Assembly (NCBI GenBank): GCA_946555455.1
Contig: CAMNSU010000011.1
Span: 1 to 48,435 of the forward strand
Source of the DNA: an uncultured Clostridia bacterium
Lineage (GTDB): Bacteria > Bacillota > Clostridia > RUG12999
DNA length: 48,435 nt
Direction of reading: 5' to 3'
Below, piece by piece: positions 25,701 through 34,015 of the stretch. The notes below the pieces were generated by a model. It did no database searches, was not told where the DNA came from, and saw nothing but the letters and a program-made list of their open reading frames with translations. A program made the position numbers and the translations under genes. Every line of letters begins with the position of its first letter. The first letter of the stretch is position 1.

Positions 25701-28700
25701 CTCGTACCGGAAGCAGCAACCTATACGCTGGACACAGCAGAAGCGGGTGCGGCAGTGAATGCAACTGTTTCCTTCCGCGGACAGACCACAACCATTCCGG
25801 TGGAGGTGGAAGCGCTGGAACTGAAAAGCATTGCAGTAGCAAAAGCAGCGGGCGTGACGGACATCAAAGTGCCGCTGAACACAAACGCGGCAGGACTCAA
25901 AGACTTGCTGGCGGATAAAATTGTGATTACGGCAACCTATGAAGACGATTCCACGAAAACCATTGACGGCGCGGACGCAGAATACAGCGCGACTACTTCG
26001 GCGGCGGGAACGGTGGACGCCACCGTATCCTATGGTGGGAAAACAGCAACAGTTCCCATCACCGTGGAAGCAAAAGAACTGACCGGCATCGCAGTAGCAA
26101 AAGCGTCCGGCGTGACGGATATCAATGTATGGCAGAACACGGACGCGGCAGGACTGAAAACCGCTCTGGCGGACAAAATTGTGATTACAGCGACCTATTC
26201 CGACAGTTCTACAGAGACGGTTGCCAATGAGGAGGCGGCGTATAGCGCAGATACATCTGCAACCGGCGCGGTGAATGTGACGGTTTCCTATGGCGGAAAA
26301 ACAGCGACGGTTTCTATCAATGTGCAGGCAGTTACGCTGAGTGCAATTACAGTAGCAAAAGTGTCCGGTGTGACAGACATCAAAGTGCCGCAGAACACGG
26401 GCGCGGACGACCTGAAAACGTTGCTGGCAGATAAAATTGTGATTACCGGAACCTATTCCGACGGTTCCACAAAAACCATTGCAAATGCGGACGTAAACTA
26501 CAGCGGCAATACTGCAGCAGAAGGTGCGGCGACTGTAACAGTTTCCTATGGCGGTCAAACAGCCACCATTTCCGTCACCGTGGAAGCGGTGGTAACGCTA
26601 ACCGGTATTACTGTGGCAAACGCGCCCGGCGTAAATACCATTGAAGTAGTACAGGGAACTGATGCAGCAGGACTCAAAAACTTGCTGGCAAACAAAATTG
26701 TGATTACAGCGCACTATTCTAACGGCACGACCGAAACGATTGCCAATGCGGACGCAGCATATAGTGCGGACACTGCGGCAGTGGGTGCGGCGACTGTGAC
26801 GGTGACCTATCAGGGACAGACGGCAACGCTCCCCATCATTGTTGCGGCGCCGGTGACAGCAGCAGACGTAAATCCGTCCCTGTTTGGTATGCGCATCACC
26901 GGAACGCCGGTAGCGGGCGAAACCCTGACGTTTGAATATGATTTATACGACCCGAAAAACAAAGAACCCAATTTGCTTAGTAAGATAAGTTGGCGGCAGC
27001 AGGATAAACCAGATTTTGAACTGACGCCCGGTAATCTTACGGAAAAAACTTTGCAAACAGGAACCTTGACCTATACGATTCCGAATGATAGCAGCCTTGT
27101 TGGAAAATATATTTCTGTGAATGTGCAGATTGAAGGGCTTGCAAACGGTGTGCGCTGCCGCACAATGGGCATAGGTCCCATTCTGGCGGCTGTGCCGGAA
27201 ACGCCGGAGGCGTCCTCTGTTGTGATTATTCCTGCGCCGGGTGGCGCAAAGGCGGGCTGCGACAGTTCACAAACAATGATGGGAGACTATCTCTATACCG
27301 GTGCGCAGCCGGAGGGGGCAAGTACATATCAATGGTATATTGCAACCAATCCGAACGGACCGTTCACTGCTATTGAGGGCGCAACAGAGCGTTATTATAC
27401 GCCGCGCAGCGCGGACTATAAAAAATATTTGCAATTCCGTGTTACACCTGCAGATACGGCGGGTACGGCAGGCAAAGAAGCTGCGAGCTATAACTTGCCG
27501 CGCATTGGTAATGTGGCATATCGTGCTTATGTAAACGGTTCACCTAACAGCTACCAAGGACGGTCTTTGATTGCGCTTACCAACGGCGTCTACGACAATA
27601 AAGGCGGCGGTGTATGTACCTATATGAACAAAGACAGAAAAGACCGTACTTCTGTGATATTGGATATCGGTGCTGTACGCACGCTGGTTGGTATAACGGC
27701 AACGGCCACAAACTCTAATGCAGATGACGGCGTAGCGTTGGAAGTCTCTGTGACAGGGGATAAAGACAGTTTTATACCGGTTCATACGGCTGATTTTGAG
27801 GGAACGGAAGAGGAAGTTATTTATTATAGTGCAGGAGATGTTACCTTTGCGCAGCCGGTGCAAGCGCGGTATGTTAAGGTGAAACTCACCCAGCAGACCA
27901 ATGTGCGGCTGACGGAGGTAGAACTGTTCGCGGCGCAGGACAAGGAACCGGTGATTACACTGACCGGCGGCGATGAACTGAAACTGCTGCGCGGTGAAAC
28001 ATTTGTAGAACCAGGATTCACAGCAATAGATGAAGAAGATGGCGATTTAACGAAAAACGTGACGGTGACAGGAACCGTTGACACCAATACAGTAGGAACC
28101 TATGAACTGACGTATACCGTAACGGACAGCAAGCCGCAGACAGTACGTGTGGTACGCCGCGTAACGGTAGCGGACGGTTATCATGCGGACGGCGACTTGG
28201 CATATGGTAAAACCGTTACTGCGGACGGCGAAAATGCGGCGTCCTTAGTAGATGGTAACAAATTTACCGATTGGCAGGCAGGCAGCACGACGTCCTCCGC
28301 GGTGATTGACCTAGGCGGTGAACAAACCGTGTCTAATGCTGTTTTGATGGAAAACGGCAGTGCGGTAACAGGGTATGTGATTGAAGTCAGCAAAGACGGC
28401 AGCGCATGGCAGACAGCGCATACCGGCGCTGCAATCGGCGCGCAGCAAAGCGTTGATTTTGAACCGGTCAGCGGGCGTTATGTGCGGCTTCGGTTCACAG
28501 GCGCTTCTGCCGCACCGAAGATGGCAACCTTTGAAATCCGATTTGACGATTTGGGAAAAGTGAAAGAAGCGTTGGCGGCATTGACGATTGGCGGAAACTT
28601 GGACGCGGTGACAGAAGATTTGGCGCTGCCAAACAAAGGGTTGCACGGCGCAGTGATTACATGGGAATCTGATAACGCGGCAGCGGTGACGGACAGAGGA

Positions 28701-29489
28701 ATTGTGCACCGCGGCAGAGACGACCAAAACGCTGTTCTGAGAGCGACTGTAACAATCGGCGAAATTTCTCTCACCAAAGAATTTCCGGTGAAAGTTTTGA
28801 AAAGCACCGGCGGAACCGGTGGCGGAATCGGCGGCGGAGGAGGAGCCGGCGGCGGTCGTGGCGACGCGACCAGTACCATTCAGGTGCCGAGCGTGCAGCC
28901 GAACATTCCGGTCACACCGCAGCCGAATGTGACAAGCGGAAAATTCAAAGATGTGGCGGACAGCCACTGGGCAAAAAACTATATTGAAAACCTCGGCAGC
29001 AGAGGCATTGTAAACGGAAAAGAAAACGGCGCGTTTGACGCGGAAGGCGTAGTGACGCGTGCGGAATTTTTGAAAATGATTGTAGAAATTTTCGGATTGC
29101 AAGCGGAGACGCCGTCGGCGGCATTCTCTGATGTGCAGGAAGGCGATTGGTACTATCACTATGTTGCAACAGCGTCCGCGCTGGGTGTGGCACAGGGCAT
29201 GGGAGACGGCAGCTTTGGCGCAGGTGCACCGATTACCCGTCAGGATATGGCGGTGCTGGTGGCGCGCGCGGCAACAGCGGCTGACAAGACGCTTGGAGAA
29301 GCGGGCGACTTAAGCCGGTTTACAGACGCGGCAGAGGTCGGTGATTATGCAGCCGAGGCATTGGCGCAGCTTGTCGGCGCGGGCATTGTGGGCGGCGACG
29401 ATAAAGGCGCACTGAACCCAATCAACAATGCAACGCGTGCAGAAGCAGCAAAAATCCTCTGTTTGGTATCAAATCAAGTGCAGGGATAA
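22707..29489 (+). CDS. Giant modular SLH-anchored surface protein (Ig-like and discoidin-like modules)
   Basis: This encodes 2260 residues with a signal peptide ending near A-D-S (about residue 29). Three related units of about 360 residues start near 36, 565 and 1388. Each has two Ig-like parts (G-x-P-V-x-G-E-T-L-T) and a discoidin-like part ending in Q-A-R-(F/Y)-(V/L). Two Ig-like repeats follow unit 1. Five repeats of about 85 residues follow unit 2, each with a K-I-V-I-T-A-T-Y-like core. A DUF5011-like domain (about 1747-1815), a further F5/8-type C domain (about 1825-1945) and an Ig-like domain come next. A Gly-rich linker (about 2037-2056) leads to three C-terminal SLH domains. No catalytic domain is recognised. 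It probably displays glycan-binding modules on the cell surface near the lyases. Confidence 0.88.
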   Translation: MKNRIKRCLPFLLAVMMTMTLFTVPVGADSTVDSYPSVFHMKIDGTPVVGETLTFSYDLYNPDNQADALDESKLEWQVQDTQYIGATSGGYTEIVRKTGGTSYTITADDVDKYIAVRVPVKTVTGNGRMRTIGVGPILAATPAAPAASSVTIENDAIAAGVTVGEPVEGHYLYAGQNAEGNSEYSWALAASGENGTYTPIAGATEKTYIPKAEDMKKWLRFTVTPVDSEGNKGEPVHSVTRPIVGSASYGAHVSGNGNCYKGMMVNGITNGLESNPTGAIYTYGADNDPDVVVDLGETRVLSGVRIASNGANPADGIRMFSSLTGGKTEFTPLHTKEYAGDAGTEELVLFGDGGRQTVDFSKPTQARFVQVNIQKTKSISLQELTLYEALPTGLSAAAKSGETLSVAQDATEAEVREVVAEKLTITATYDGDVTAEIPLDKAAIELDTTGGGTKDMKISYKELETTVSVQVDGNVELQSLTAEKAKNYTKDVTVFTGATEAELRTVLNDAGVSLTAAYSDGSTKTPTLDDENVTIALNETDQKCTITYRGATAELTVKVADKKQPPNVYGLWIEGAPVEGETLTLHYTLDDPNGVAGNVVDNINWHMLDVPYNNTKGQISDYTGVRLKAVGTQTYTIPADGSLQGKYIHAAITMPEKIDNDVLYRCGWDRKATIAIGPIQAAKSATPAVSTVTISSMGMDGGRGVGANVGQTLRGDYYYIGAEAEGESTYQWWSSSDETTGFAAIDGATQREYTVTEADRGKYLKFTVTPKDKTGAAGTAEDSINRPMAGNAAYLAMATEALFGAASGNNNGYRGNNTQVLTNGISDWDKGGLVMTTMDSKTEDAINYPGMVTVDLGKTQTLTGARLAMENATNQDTVSFYTSPDGLYWYPAETAEGLELLSSGFLLKTNALGKGVTFKTPVQARYLQMRHTRKTNNRITELQAFVQETEPALSSIAAAKSGAALKVKQGTDAAAVQAYLAENVTVTATYAGVTNPITLVPEAATYTLDTAEAGAAVNATVSFRGQTTTIPVEVEALELKSIAVAKAAGVTDIKVPLNTNAAGLKDLLADKIVITATYEDDSTKTIDGADAEYSATTSAAGTVDATVSYGGKTATVPITVEAKELTGIAVAKASGVTDINVWQNTDAAGLKTALADKIVITATYSDSSTETVANEEAAYSADTSATGAVNVTVSYGGKTATVSINVQAVTLSAITVAKVSGVTDIKVPQNTGADDLKTLLADKIVITGTYSDGSTKTIANADVNYSGNTAAEGAATVTVSYGGQTATISVTVEAVVTLTGITVANAPGVNTIEVVQGTDAAGLKNLLANKIVITAHYSNGTTETIANADAAYSADTAAVGAATVTVTYQGQTATLPIIVAAPVTAADVNPSLFGMRITGTPVAGETLTFEYDLYDPKNKEPNLLSKISWRQQDKPDFELTPGNLTEKTLQTGTLTYTIPNDSSLVGKYISVNVQIEGLANGVRCRTMGIGPILAAVPETPEASSVVIIPAPGGAKAGCDSSQTMMGDYLYTGAQPEGASTYQWYIATNPNGPFTAIEGATERYYTPRSADYKKYLQFRVTPADTAGTAGKEAASYNLPRIGNVAYRAYVNGSPNSYQGRSLIALTNGVYDNKGGGVCTYMNKDRKDRTSVILDIGAVRTLVGITATATNSNADDGVALEVSVTGDKDSFIPVHTADFEGTEEEVIYYSAGDVTFAQPVQARYVKVKLTQQTNVRLTEVELFAAQDKEPVITLTGGDELKLLRGETFVEPGFTAIDEEDGDLTKNVTVTGTVDTNTVGTYELTYTVTDSKPQTVRVVRRVTVADGYHADGDLAYGKTVTADGENAASLVDGNKFTDWQAGSTTSSAVIDLGGEQTVSNAVLMENGSAVTGYVIEVSKDGSAWQTAHTGAAIGAQQSVDFEPVSGRYVRLRFTGASAAPKMATFEIRFDDLGKVKEALAALTIGGNLDAVTEDLALPNKGLHGAVITWESDNAAAVTDRGIVHRGRDDQNAVLRATVTIGEISLTKEFPVKVLKSTGGTGGGIGGGGGAGGGRGDATSTIQVPSVQPNIPVTPQPNVTSGKFKDVADSHWAKNYIENLGSRGIVNGKENGAFDAEGVVTRAEFLKMIVEIFGLQAETPSAAFSDVQEGDWYYHYVATASALGVAQGMGDGSFGAGAPITRQDMAVLVARAATAADKTLGEAGDLSRFTDAAEVGDYAAEALAQLVGAGIVGGDDKGALNPINNATRAEAAKILCLVSNQVQG

Positions 29490-29557
29490 AATGGAAACAG
29501 GAGGCGGGCGCATTTGCGTCCGCCGGCCCTATCCCATGGAAAGGATGACAGATAACA

Positions 29558-32500
29558 ATGAAATGGAATAAATGGATGATATTTGCGCTCTGTCTTTGTA
29601 TGAGTATTCTGCCTGTAAACGCAGCGGAAGAACCGCAGCCGGAAACAGTGGAAAACACGCCGACTGTAGAAACCGCAGCAGAAGAAACAGCGCAGACTGT
29701 GGCGGCGGATTCTGTGCTGCTGCATATCGGACGCCCCCGCGCCTATGTGAGAGGGGAAGAAAAGCGGATTGACCCTGACAATGCGGCAGTGATGCCGTTT
29801 GAGGAGGACGACCGTACTTTTTTGCCGGTGCGTTTTTTGGCGGAAGCGTTGGGCGCGCAAGTAGACTGGAACGAAGCCGACCAGACGGCAACTGTGCGCA
29901 AAGACGGCAGCGTGGTGGAGGTCACCATCGGCAGCAACCAAATACGCGTTGACGGAAAGCCGCAGACAATCGATGCGGCGGCGCGTATCAAAGACGACCG
30001 CACATTTCTGCCGGTTCGCGCCGTTGCGGAAGCGCTGGGTCAAAAGGTGACGTGGGATCCGCGCGGACTGGTCACGCTGGGCAGCCGCGAAACCTTGCCA
30101 AAGGAAATCGCAGACGAGTTTGCTGAAGGTTATTTTAGACCGAACAGCAGCGATGTTGCACATCCTTATGAATTTGCCAGAATTCAACAGATGTTGGTGT
30201 CCAGTCACCGCACAATTGTCCGTCAAGATGCGGCGGCGCGGCAGACGGAAGCAGAACCTTATATGAAGATGGAATTGGAAGAAGTTGCGGCGCTGGTTGA
30301 CACGCAAATGGCAGGACTTGCCGATTATTCGGTGCGGCCTGCATACGAACGTGTCACGGCGGTTATGAGTTTAAACTATGATGAGTCGGGAGACGAAGAA
30401 ATTGCAAAACGTGTCATTACCATGCTGTATCATGGCGCGCTTGGTTATGATAAAATTCCGAATATCGTCCTCGAGGATTTCGGAAAACGGTCTACTGCTT
30501 TGCCCGGACTGTGTGTATTTGCCTATGACCGCGTTTATAATTCTCCCTATTGGGAGGAACTCAGCGCGCAAACGGGCACAGATGTGCGCGGGGCAGTGGA
30601 AGACTGGTTTTTGAAAGCGTTTGACTATATCATTAAACTTAATGCCGGCAGTTATTATGATAACCGCGGTGCTTACTGGCTGAAAAACGCGGCGGGGATT
30701 GCATTGATTCTCAACGACCCGGACCGTATGCGTCAGGTCATCAGTGCGCTGGATACTTGTATGACCAGCAATGAATGGCACGCAGACGGTATGTGGAGTG
30801 AAGGCACATTTTCCTATGGACAGCAGTTTGCAGGAAACGGTTCAGAAGCCGCTGATGTGATCAATCTCTATAGGGATCCCTATGGTTATACAGACACAAG
30901 TCTCGGTCTTGTGCTGGACGGCAGTATTAATATGCATGACCGCTGGCCGCTGCAGCAAAAAATGATAAATTTGAACAAGGCTTTTAAGTTCCCCAACGGC
31001 GCGAATGTTGCAATGCATGATACGCATTTTACGCAGGACGTTACGGTGGATATGCCGATTAAAGAAGAATATTTGGAAAATCAGGAAATGGGACATTTCG
31101 GATTTTATAATGTTAAACACGGTAATACCGAGGAAGCGCAGCAAATCAATTTGAAATTTCCGATTTTGAGCGAAGGTTTGCCCTATAGCGCAGGACACTA
31201 TCACGGCGATTTTCTGGGACTCTCTATGTGGAGCGCAGGCATGGAGGTTTTGCCGGACGGCGGCTACGTTTTCACACCCGCCGCAAACCGGTATATCCAT
31301 ATGAACGCCTATCTGCATAATTGTTCTTGGGTATCCTCGCCGCAAACCTCGAATTATACGGCGCGCGGCACACGTACCACACGACCCAATCTGCTAGGCT
31401 ATGACGATGGTTCGCGCAATGATAAACAAGTTCAGCTTGTGGAAGGTAGTCAACCTATGACGGCGCAGGACGGCATTGATTTCAAACGCCGTCTGGTGAT
31501 GATGATTGCAACGGACGAAAACCATTCCTATACGCTGGATATTCAGCGCATGAAGGGCGGCACGGTGCATGAAAACTTCCTGCGCCAGGTAGAGGAAGAG
31601 GACGTGGATTTCACAACAGACTTGAATCTTCCGACGGAAATGGAAGGAAAATTGAGCGGCTGGCTGACCTCTATCGGACGTTCCGGTGGGGTAGGCGCGA
31701 TTGCCGATGCATTGACGTCGCCGCGCGGCATAGAAACAAATGACGATTATTCCTTTAGCTGGCACGGAAAGGTCAGCGGCACAACCTTGAATGTGTTTCT
31801 GAAAGGGAATTCGGGTACTGCTGTGGCATTTTCGCAGTTCCCGACCATGCGGCGCGTGAAAAACGTAGTAGCCGACAAGGATAAATATCCGGGTATGCAC
31901 ATGTATCAGCGTGTAGATGTATCACCCAGCGATACTACCATGTTCGGCGGTGTCTACGAAGCATTCCGAAACGGAGAAACCGCACGCGTGAAAGGAATTG
32001 AATGGCTGCAGCCGGAGGATAAAGACCCCATGTGTGTTCTGGCAAAAGTGGATTTGGGCGACAGTGTGGACTATGTCTATGTCAGCGGCGACAACAAACC
32101 GCGGCAGTTTGAAGGCATGACTTTTTCCGGTAACTATGCCGCGCTGCGCAAAGAAAAAGGCAGTGGCAAGACGGTCTGGAGCTATCTGTATGGACAGGGC
32201 AGTATTACAGCGGATGGCGTCAACGTACAAGGCGAAAAAGATTATTTGTTTAAGGTACTGGAAGCACGTGGCAGCGATGACGACGTAAGCATACCGAATC
32301 AAATGAAGGTGCGCGGCAGTCTGCCGGAATCGGTGAAAGGTCTGTGGGGGCACTCCATTTTTGGAGACACCTCCGGCTTTGGCTATCAGATTTTGGACGT
32401 AGACCAAAGCACCATCACAGTGCAGATGCCGCCGGGATTTATTGTGACGGAGAAGGGCGCGGAAATGACGCATTTCCCCAAATATGAAGACCCGAAAACA

Positions 32501-32608
32501 GGGCAGATTCAAAACAAAGAAGGTTTGTATAGCACGTTTACACCTCGTGTTATTGCAGGTGATGCGTGGTTTGAACTGAAAGTACCGACATTCAAGAGAT
32601 ATCAATAG
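29558..32608 (+). CDS. Secreted heparinase II/III-like polysaccharide lyase with stalk domain
   Basis: The product is 1016 residues with a signal peptide cleaved near V-N-A-A (about residue 23). An acidic linker leads to a copper-amine-oxidase-N-type stalk (about 50-170) with two copies of D-D-R-T-F-L-P-V-R. An alpha-helical toroid follows, including D-N-R-G-A-Y-W near 369 and D-G-M-W-S-E-G near 410. The C-terminal part resembles the heparinase II/III fold: G-H-Y-H-G-D-F-L near 548 and P-D-G-G-Y near 567. The paralog at 38926-41682 aligns from about residue 230 to the end. Lyases of this fold cleave uronate-containing glycans by beta-elimination; the substrate here is unknown. It follows the giant SLH gene by 68 bp and probably belongs to the same operon. 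Confidence 0.8.
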   Translation: MKWNKWMIFALCLCMSILPVNAAEEPQPETVENTPTVETAAEETAQTVAADSVLLHIGRPRAYVRGEEKRIDPDNAAVMPFEEDDRTFLPVRFLAEALGAQVDWNEADQTATVRKDGSVVEVTIGSNQIRVDGKPQTIDAAARIKDDRTFLPVRAVAEALGQKVTWDPRGLVTLGSRETLPKEIADEFAEGYFRPNSSDVAHPYEFARIQQMLVSSHRTIVRQDAAARQTEAEPYMKMELEEVAALVDTQMAGLADYSVRPAYERVTAVMSLNYDESGDEEIAKRVITMLYHGALGYDKIPNIVLEDFGKRSTALPGLCVFAYDRVYNSPYWEELSAQTGTDVRGAVEDWFLKAFDYIIKLNAGSYYDNRGAYWLKNAAGIALILNDPDRMRQVISALDTCMTSNEWHADGMWSEGTFSYGQQFAGNGSEAADVINLYRDPYGYTDTSLGLVLDGSINMHDRWPLQQKMINLNKAFKFPNGANVAMHDTHFTQDVTVDMPIKEEYLENQEMGHFGFYNVKHGNTEEAQQINLKFPILSEGLPYSAGHYHGDFLGLSMWSAGMEVLPDGGYVFTPAANRYIHMNAYLHNCSWVSSPQTSNYTARGTRTTRPNLLGYDDGSRNDKQVQLVEGSQPMTAQDGIDFKRRLVMMIATDENHSYTLDIQRMKGGTVHENFLRQVEEEDVDFTTDLNLPTEMEGKLSGWLTSIGRSGGVGAIADALTSPRGIETNDDYSFSWHGKVSGTTLNVFLKGNSGTAVAFSQFPTMRRVKNVVADKDKYPGMHMYQRVDVSPSDTTMFGGVYEAFRNGETARVKGIEWLQPEDKDPMCVLAKVDLGDSVDYVYVSGDNKPRQFEGMTFSGNYAALRKEKGSGKTVWSYLYGQGSITADGVNVQGEKDYLFKVLEARGSDDDVSIPNQMKVRGSLPESVKGLWGHSIFGDTSGFGYQILDVDQSTITVQMPPGFIVTEKGAEMTHFPKYEDPKTGQIQNKEGLYSTFTPRVIAGDAWFELKVPTFKRYQ

Positions 32609-32686
32609 GCACATTCGACTTTTGTTCGCCTAGGCATGAGATTCAATTCTCTTATGCCTAAGGGAACGAATCGCATGAATGCGAAT

Positions 32687-32721
32687 AAAAAAGGGCGCCG
32701 CATAGTGCGGCGTCCTTTTTT
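32687..32721 (+). terminator. Terminator after the lyase gene
   Basis: A 15-bp stem (AAAAAAGGGCGCCGC with GCGGCGTCCTTTTTT, one mismatch) with a 5-nt loop ends the glycan locus. It also faces the convergent DtxR-type gene. Confidence 0.85.
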
Positions 32722-32765
32722 GCTGCATGGTGCAGGGTCCGTTCCAAAATAAATATTAGTTTATG

Positions 32766-33137
32766 TTATTGCTCCTGCTGCGCGGCATGACGCTTGATAG
32801 CGGCGAAACTTTCCGCGCTAATGACATGTTCCATGCGACAGGCGTCCTGCACGGCAGTTTTTTCATCTACGCCGAGACGTATCAGCCAGTCGGAGAGCAG
32901 CGTGTGGCGTTCATAGATGGTTTCGGCAATGTCCCGCCCTTTGTCGGTGAGCGAAATCAACCCACTTTCGTCTACTGTGATATATCCATTTTCCCGCAAA
33001 TTTTTCATCGCAATACTCACGCTGGGCTTGGAAAATCCCAACTCGTTTGCCACGTCAATGGAACGAACAGTGCCGTTTCGCTGTCCTAAAATTAAAATAG
33101 CTTCCAAATAATTTTCAGCCGATTCCTGAATTTTCAT
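32766..33137 (-). CDS. DtxR/IdeR-like iron-dependent repressor, short form
   Basis: The product is 123 residues. The N-terminal winged HTH (about 1-62, with A-N-E-L-G-F-S-K-P-S-V-S recognition region) is followed by the metal-binding dimerisation domain; the SH3-like third domain is absent, as in MntR. The site D-A-C-R-M-E-H-V-I-S (Cys100, Glu103, His104) has the Cys found in iron-sensing DtxR rather than the Glu of manganese-sensing MntR. With the divergent feo genes, this points to Fe(II). The start at 33137 is set by GGGAGGAA upstream and by homology. Three GTTAG-N6-CTAAC-like operators between the gene and feoA are its probable targets. Confidence 0.9.
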   Translation of the reverse strand: MKIQESAENYLEAILILGQRNGTVRSIDVANELGFSKPSVSIAMKNLRENGYITVDESGLISLTDKGRDIAETIYERHTLLSDWLIRLGVDEKTAVQDACRMEHVISAESFAAIKRHAAQQEQ

Positions 33138-33215
33138 ATTCGCGTTCCTCCCTGTGGTTGCGCCTATCCTGTTTCTGTGGTAACATATCGTGATTTGCAC
33201 ATTGTTCTGCCTTTT

Positions 33216-33244
33216 ATCATATCATATTTTGAGATGGATTTCAA
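33216..33244 (-). promoter_or_regulatory. Promoter of the DtxR-type gene
   Basis: Read on the minus strand: TTGAAA (33239-33244), 17 bp, TATGAT (33216-33221). Confidence 0.65.
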
Positions 33245-33283
33245 ATTCTTTTGTAAAATTTCCATTTTTGTGTAAAAAAATAC

Positions 33284-33371
33284 TTGACAAATTGGTTAGT
33301 TTGTGCTAACTTATATAGTGGTTAGGAAATACTAACCAAAAATACTGCACATTGGTTTGTAATAACTAACT
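33284..33371 (+). promoter_or_regulatory. feo promoter with three inverted-repeat operators
   Basis: A -35 box TTGACA lies at 33284-33289; the -10 is weaker (TAACTT at 33307-33312). Three inverted repeats with identical 6-bp spacing overlap or follow it: GTTAG-N6-CTAAC (33295-33310), GGTTAG-N6-CTAACC (33320-33337) and GGTTTG-N6-CTAACT (33354-33371). The half-sites match those of DtxR-family proteins. Iron-loaded repressor would block transcription of feo. Confidence 0.75.
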
Positions 33372-33396
33372 TGATAGAAACAGTGGGGAGGGAATT

Positions 33397-33615
33397 ATGA
33401 TGCCTTTAACGATGATGGCAGTGGGAACAGCGGCTTCGGTGAAAAAAGTGGGCGGCAGAGAAGAAACCAAGCGGTTTTTGGAAAATCTGGGATTTGTGCA
33501 GGGCGCAGTGGTGAGTGTTGTCTCAGAGATGGGCGGAAATGTTATTGTGAATGTGAAAGATTCACGTGTGGCAATCAGCCGCGCCATGGCAAACAAGATT
33601 ATCATTTCGATGTGA
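33397..33615 (+). CDS. feoA: FeoA-type ferrous iron transport protein
   Basis: This encodes 72 residues with an SH3-like FeoA fold. The pattern R-F-L-E-N-L-G-F-V-Q-G-A-V-V-S-V-V-S-E then N-V-I-V-N-V-K-D-S-R-V-A-I-S is the standard FeoA core. FeoA proteins bind the cytosolic side of FeoB and are needed for Fe(II) uptake. GGGGAGGG precedes the first of two adjacent ATG codons. It is the first gene of the feo operon; a second, different FeoA follows 47 bp downstream. Confidence 0.92.
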   Translation: MMPLTMMAVGTAASVKKVGGREETKRFLENLGFVQGAVVSVVSEMGGNVIVNVKDSRVAISRAMANKIIISM

Positions 33616-33662
33616 AAACAGTTTGGAGTGGAACAATACAGATATAAAAGGAGGGTGAAACA

Positions 33663-33884
33663 ATGAAAACATTAAAAGAAGTCAGGTGCGGACAGACGGT
33701 AAAAGTCGCACGGCTGCATGGAGAGGGCGCAGTCAAACGCCGCATTATGGACATGGGTATCACGCGCGGCTGCGAGATATATGTCCGTAAAGTGGCGCCG
33801 CTGGGAGACCCGGTAGAAGTGACGGTGCGCGGCTATGAACTGTCGCTGCGCAAAGCGGATGCGGAAATGATTGAAATATGCTAA
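33663..33884 (+). CDS. feoA: Second FeoA-type protein
   Basis: This encodes 73 residues with the FeoA core R-I-M-D-M-G-I-T-R-G-C-E-I-Y-V then D-P-V-E-V-T-V-R-G-Y-E-L-S-L-R. It differs clearly from the first FeoA, so this is an old duplication or two subtypes rather than a recent copy. Two FeoA proteins before FeoB are common in Clostridia. AAAGGAGGGTG is a strong ribosome site. It probably modulates FeoB together with the first FeoA. Confidence 0.93.
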   Translation: MKTLKEVRCGQTVKVARLHGEGAVKRRIMDMGITRGCEIYVRKVAPLGDPVEVTVRGYELSLRKADAEMIEIC

Positions 33885-34015
33885 CGCAAAAAATTTTTAT
33901 GCCCTGCGGTTAGTGGAAACAAACTGAAAATATTGGGGAGAAACAACGCTTATACAATATTTTTTAGTATACCGCAGGAGATTTTGGACAAAACAGAAAG
34001 ATTGGAGGAAGAACA

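Noticed and set aside
25800-26860. Tandem repeats that might suggest a CRISPR array
   Set aside because: The repeats are about 255 bp, in frame, and encode Ig-like domains. No short identical repeats with unique spacers are present anywhere in the window.
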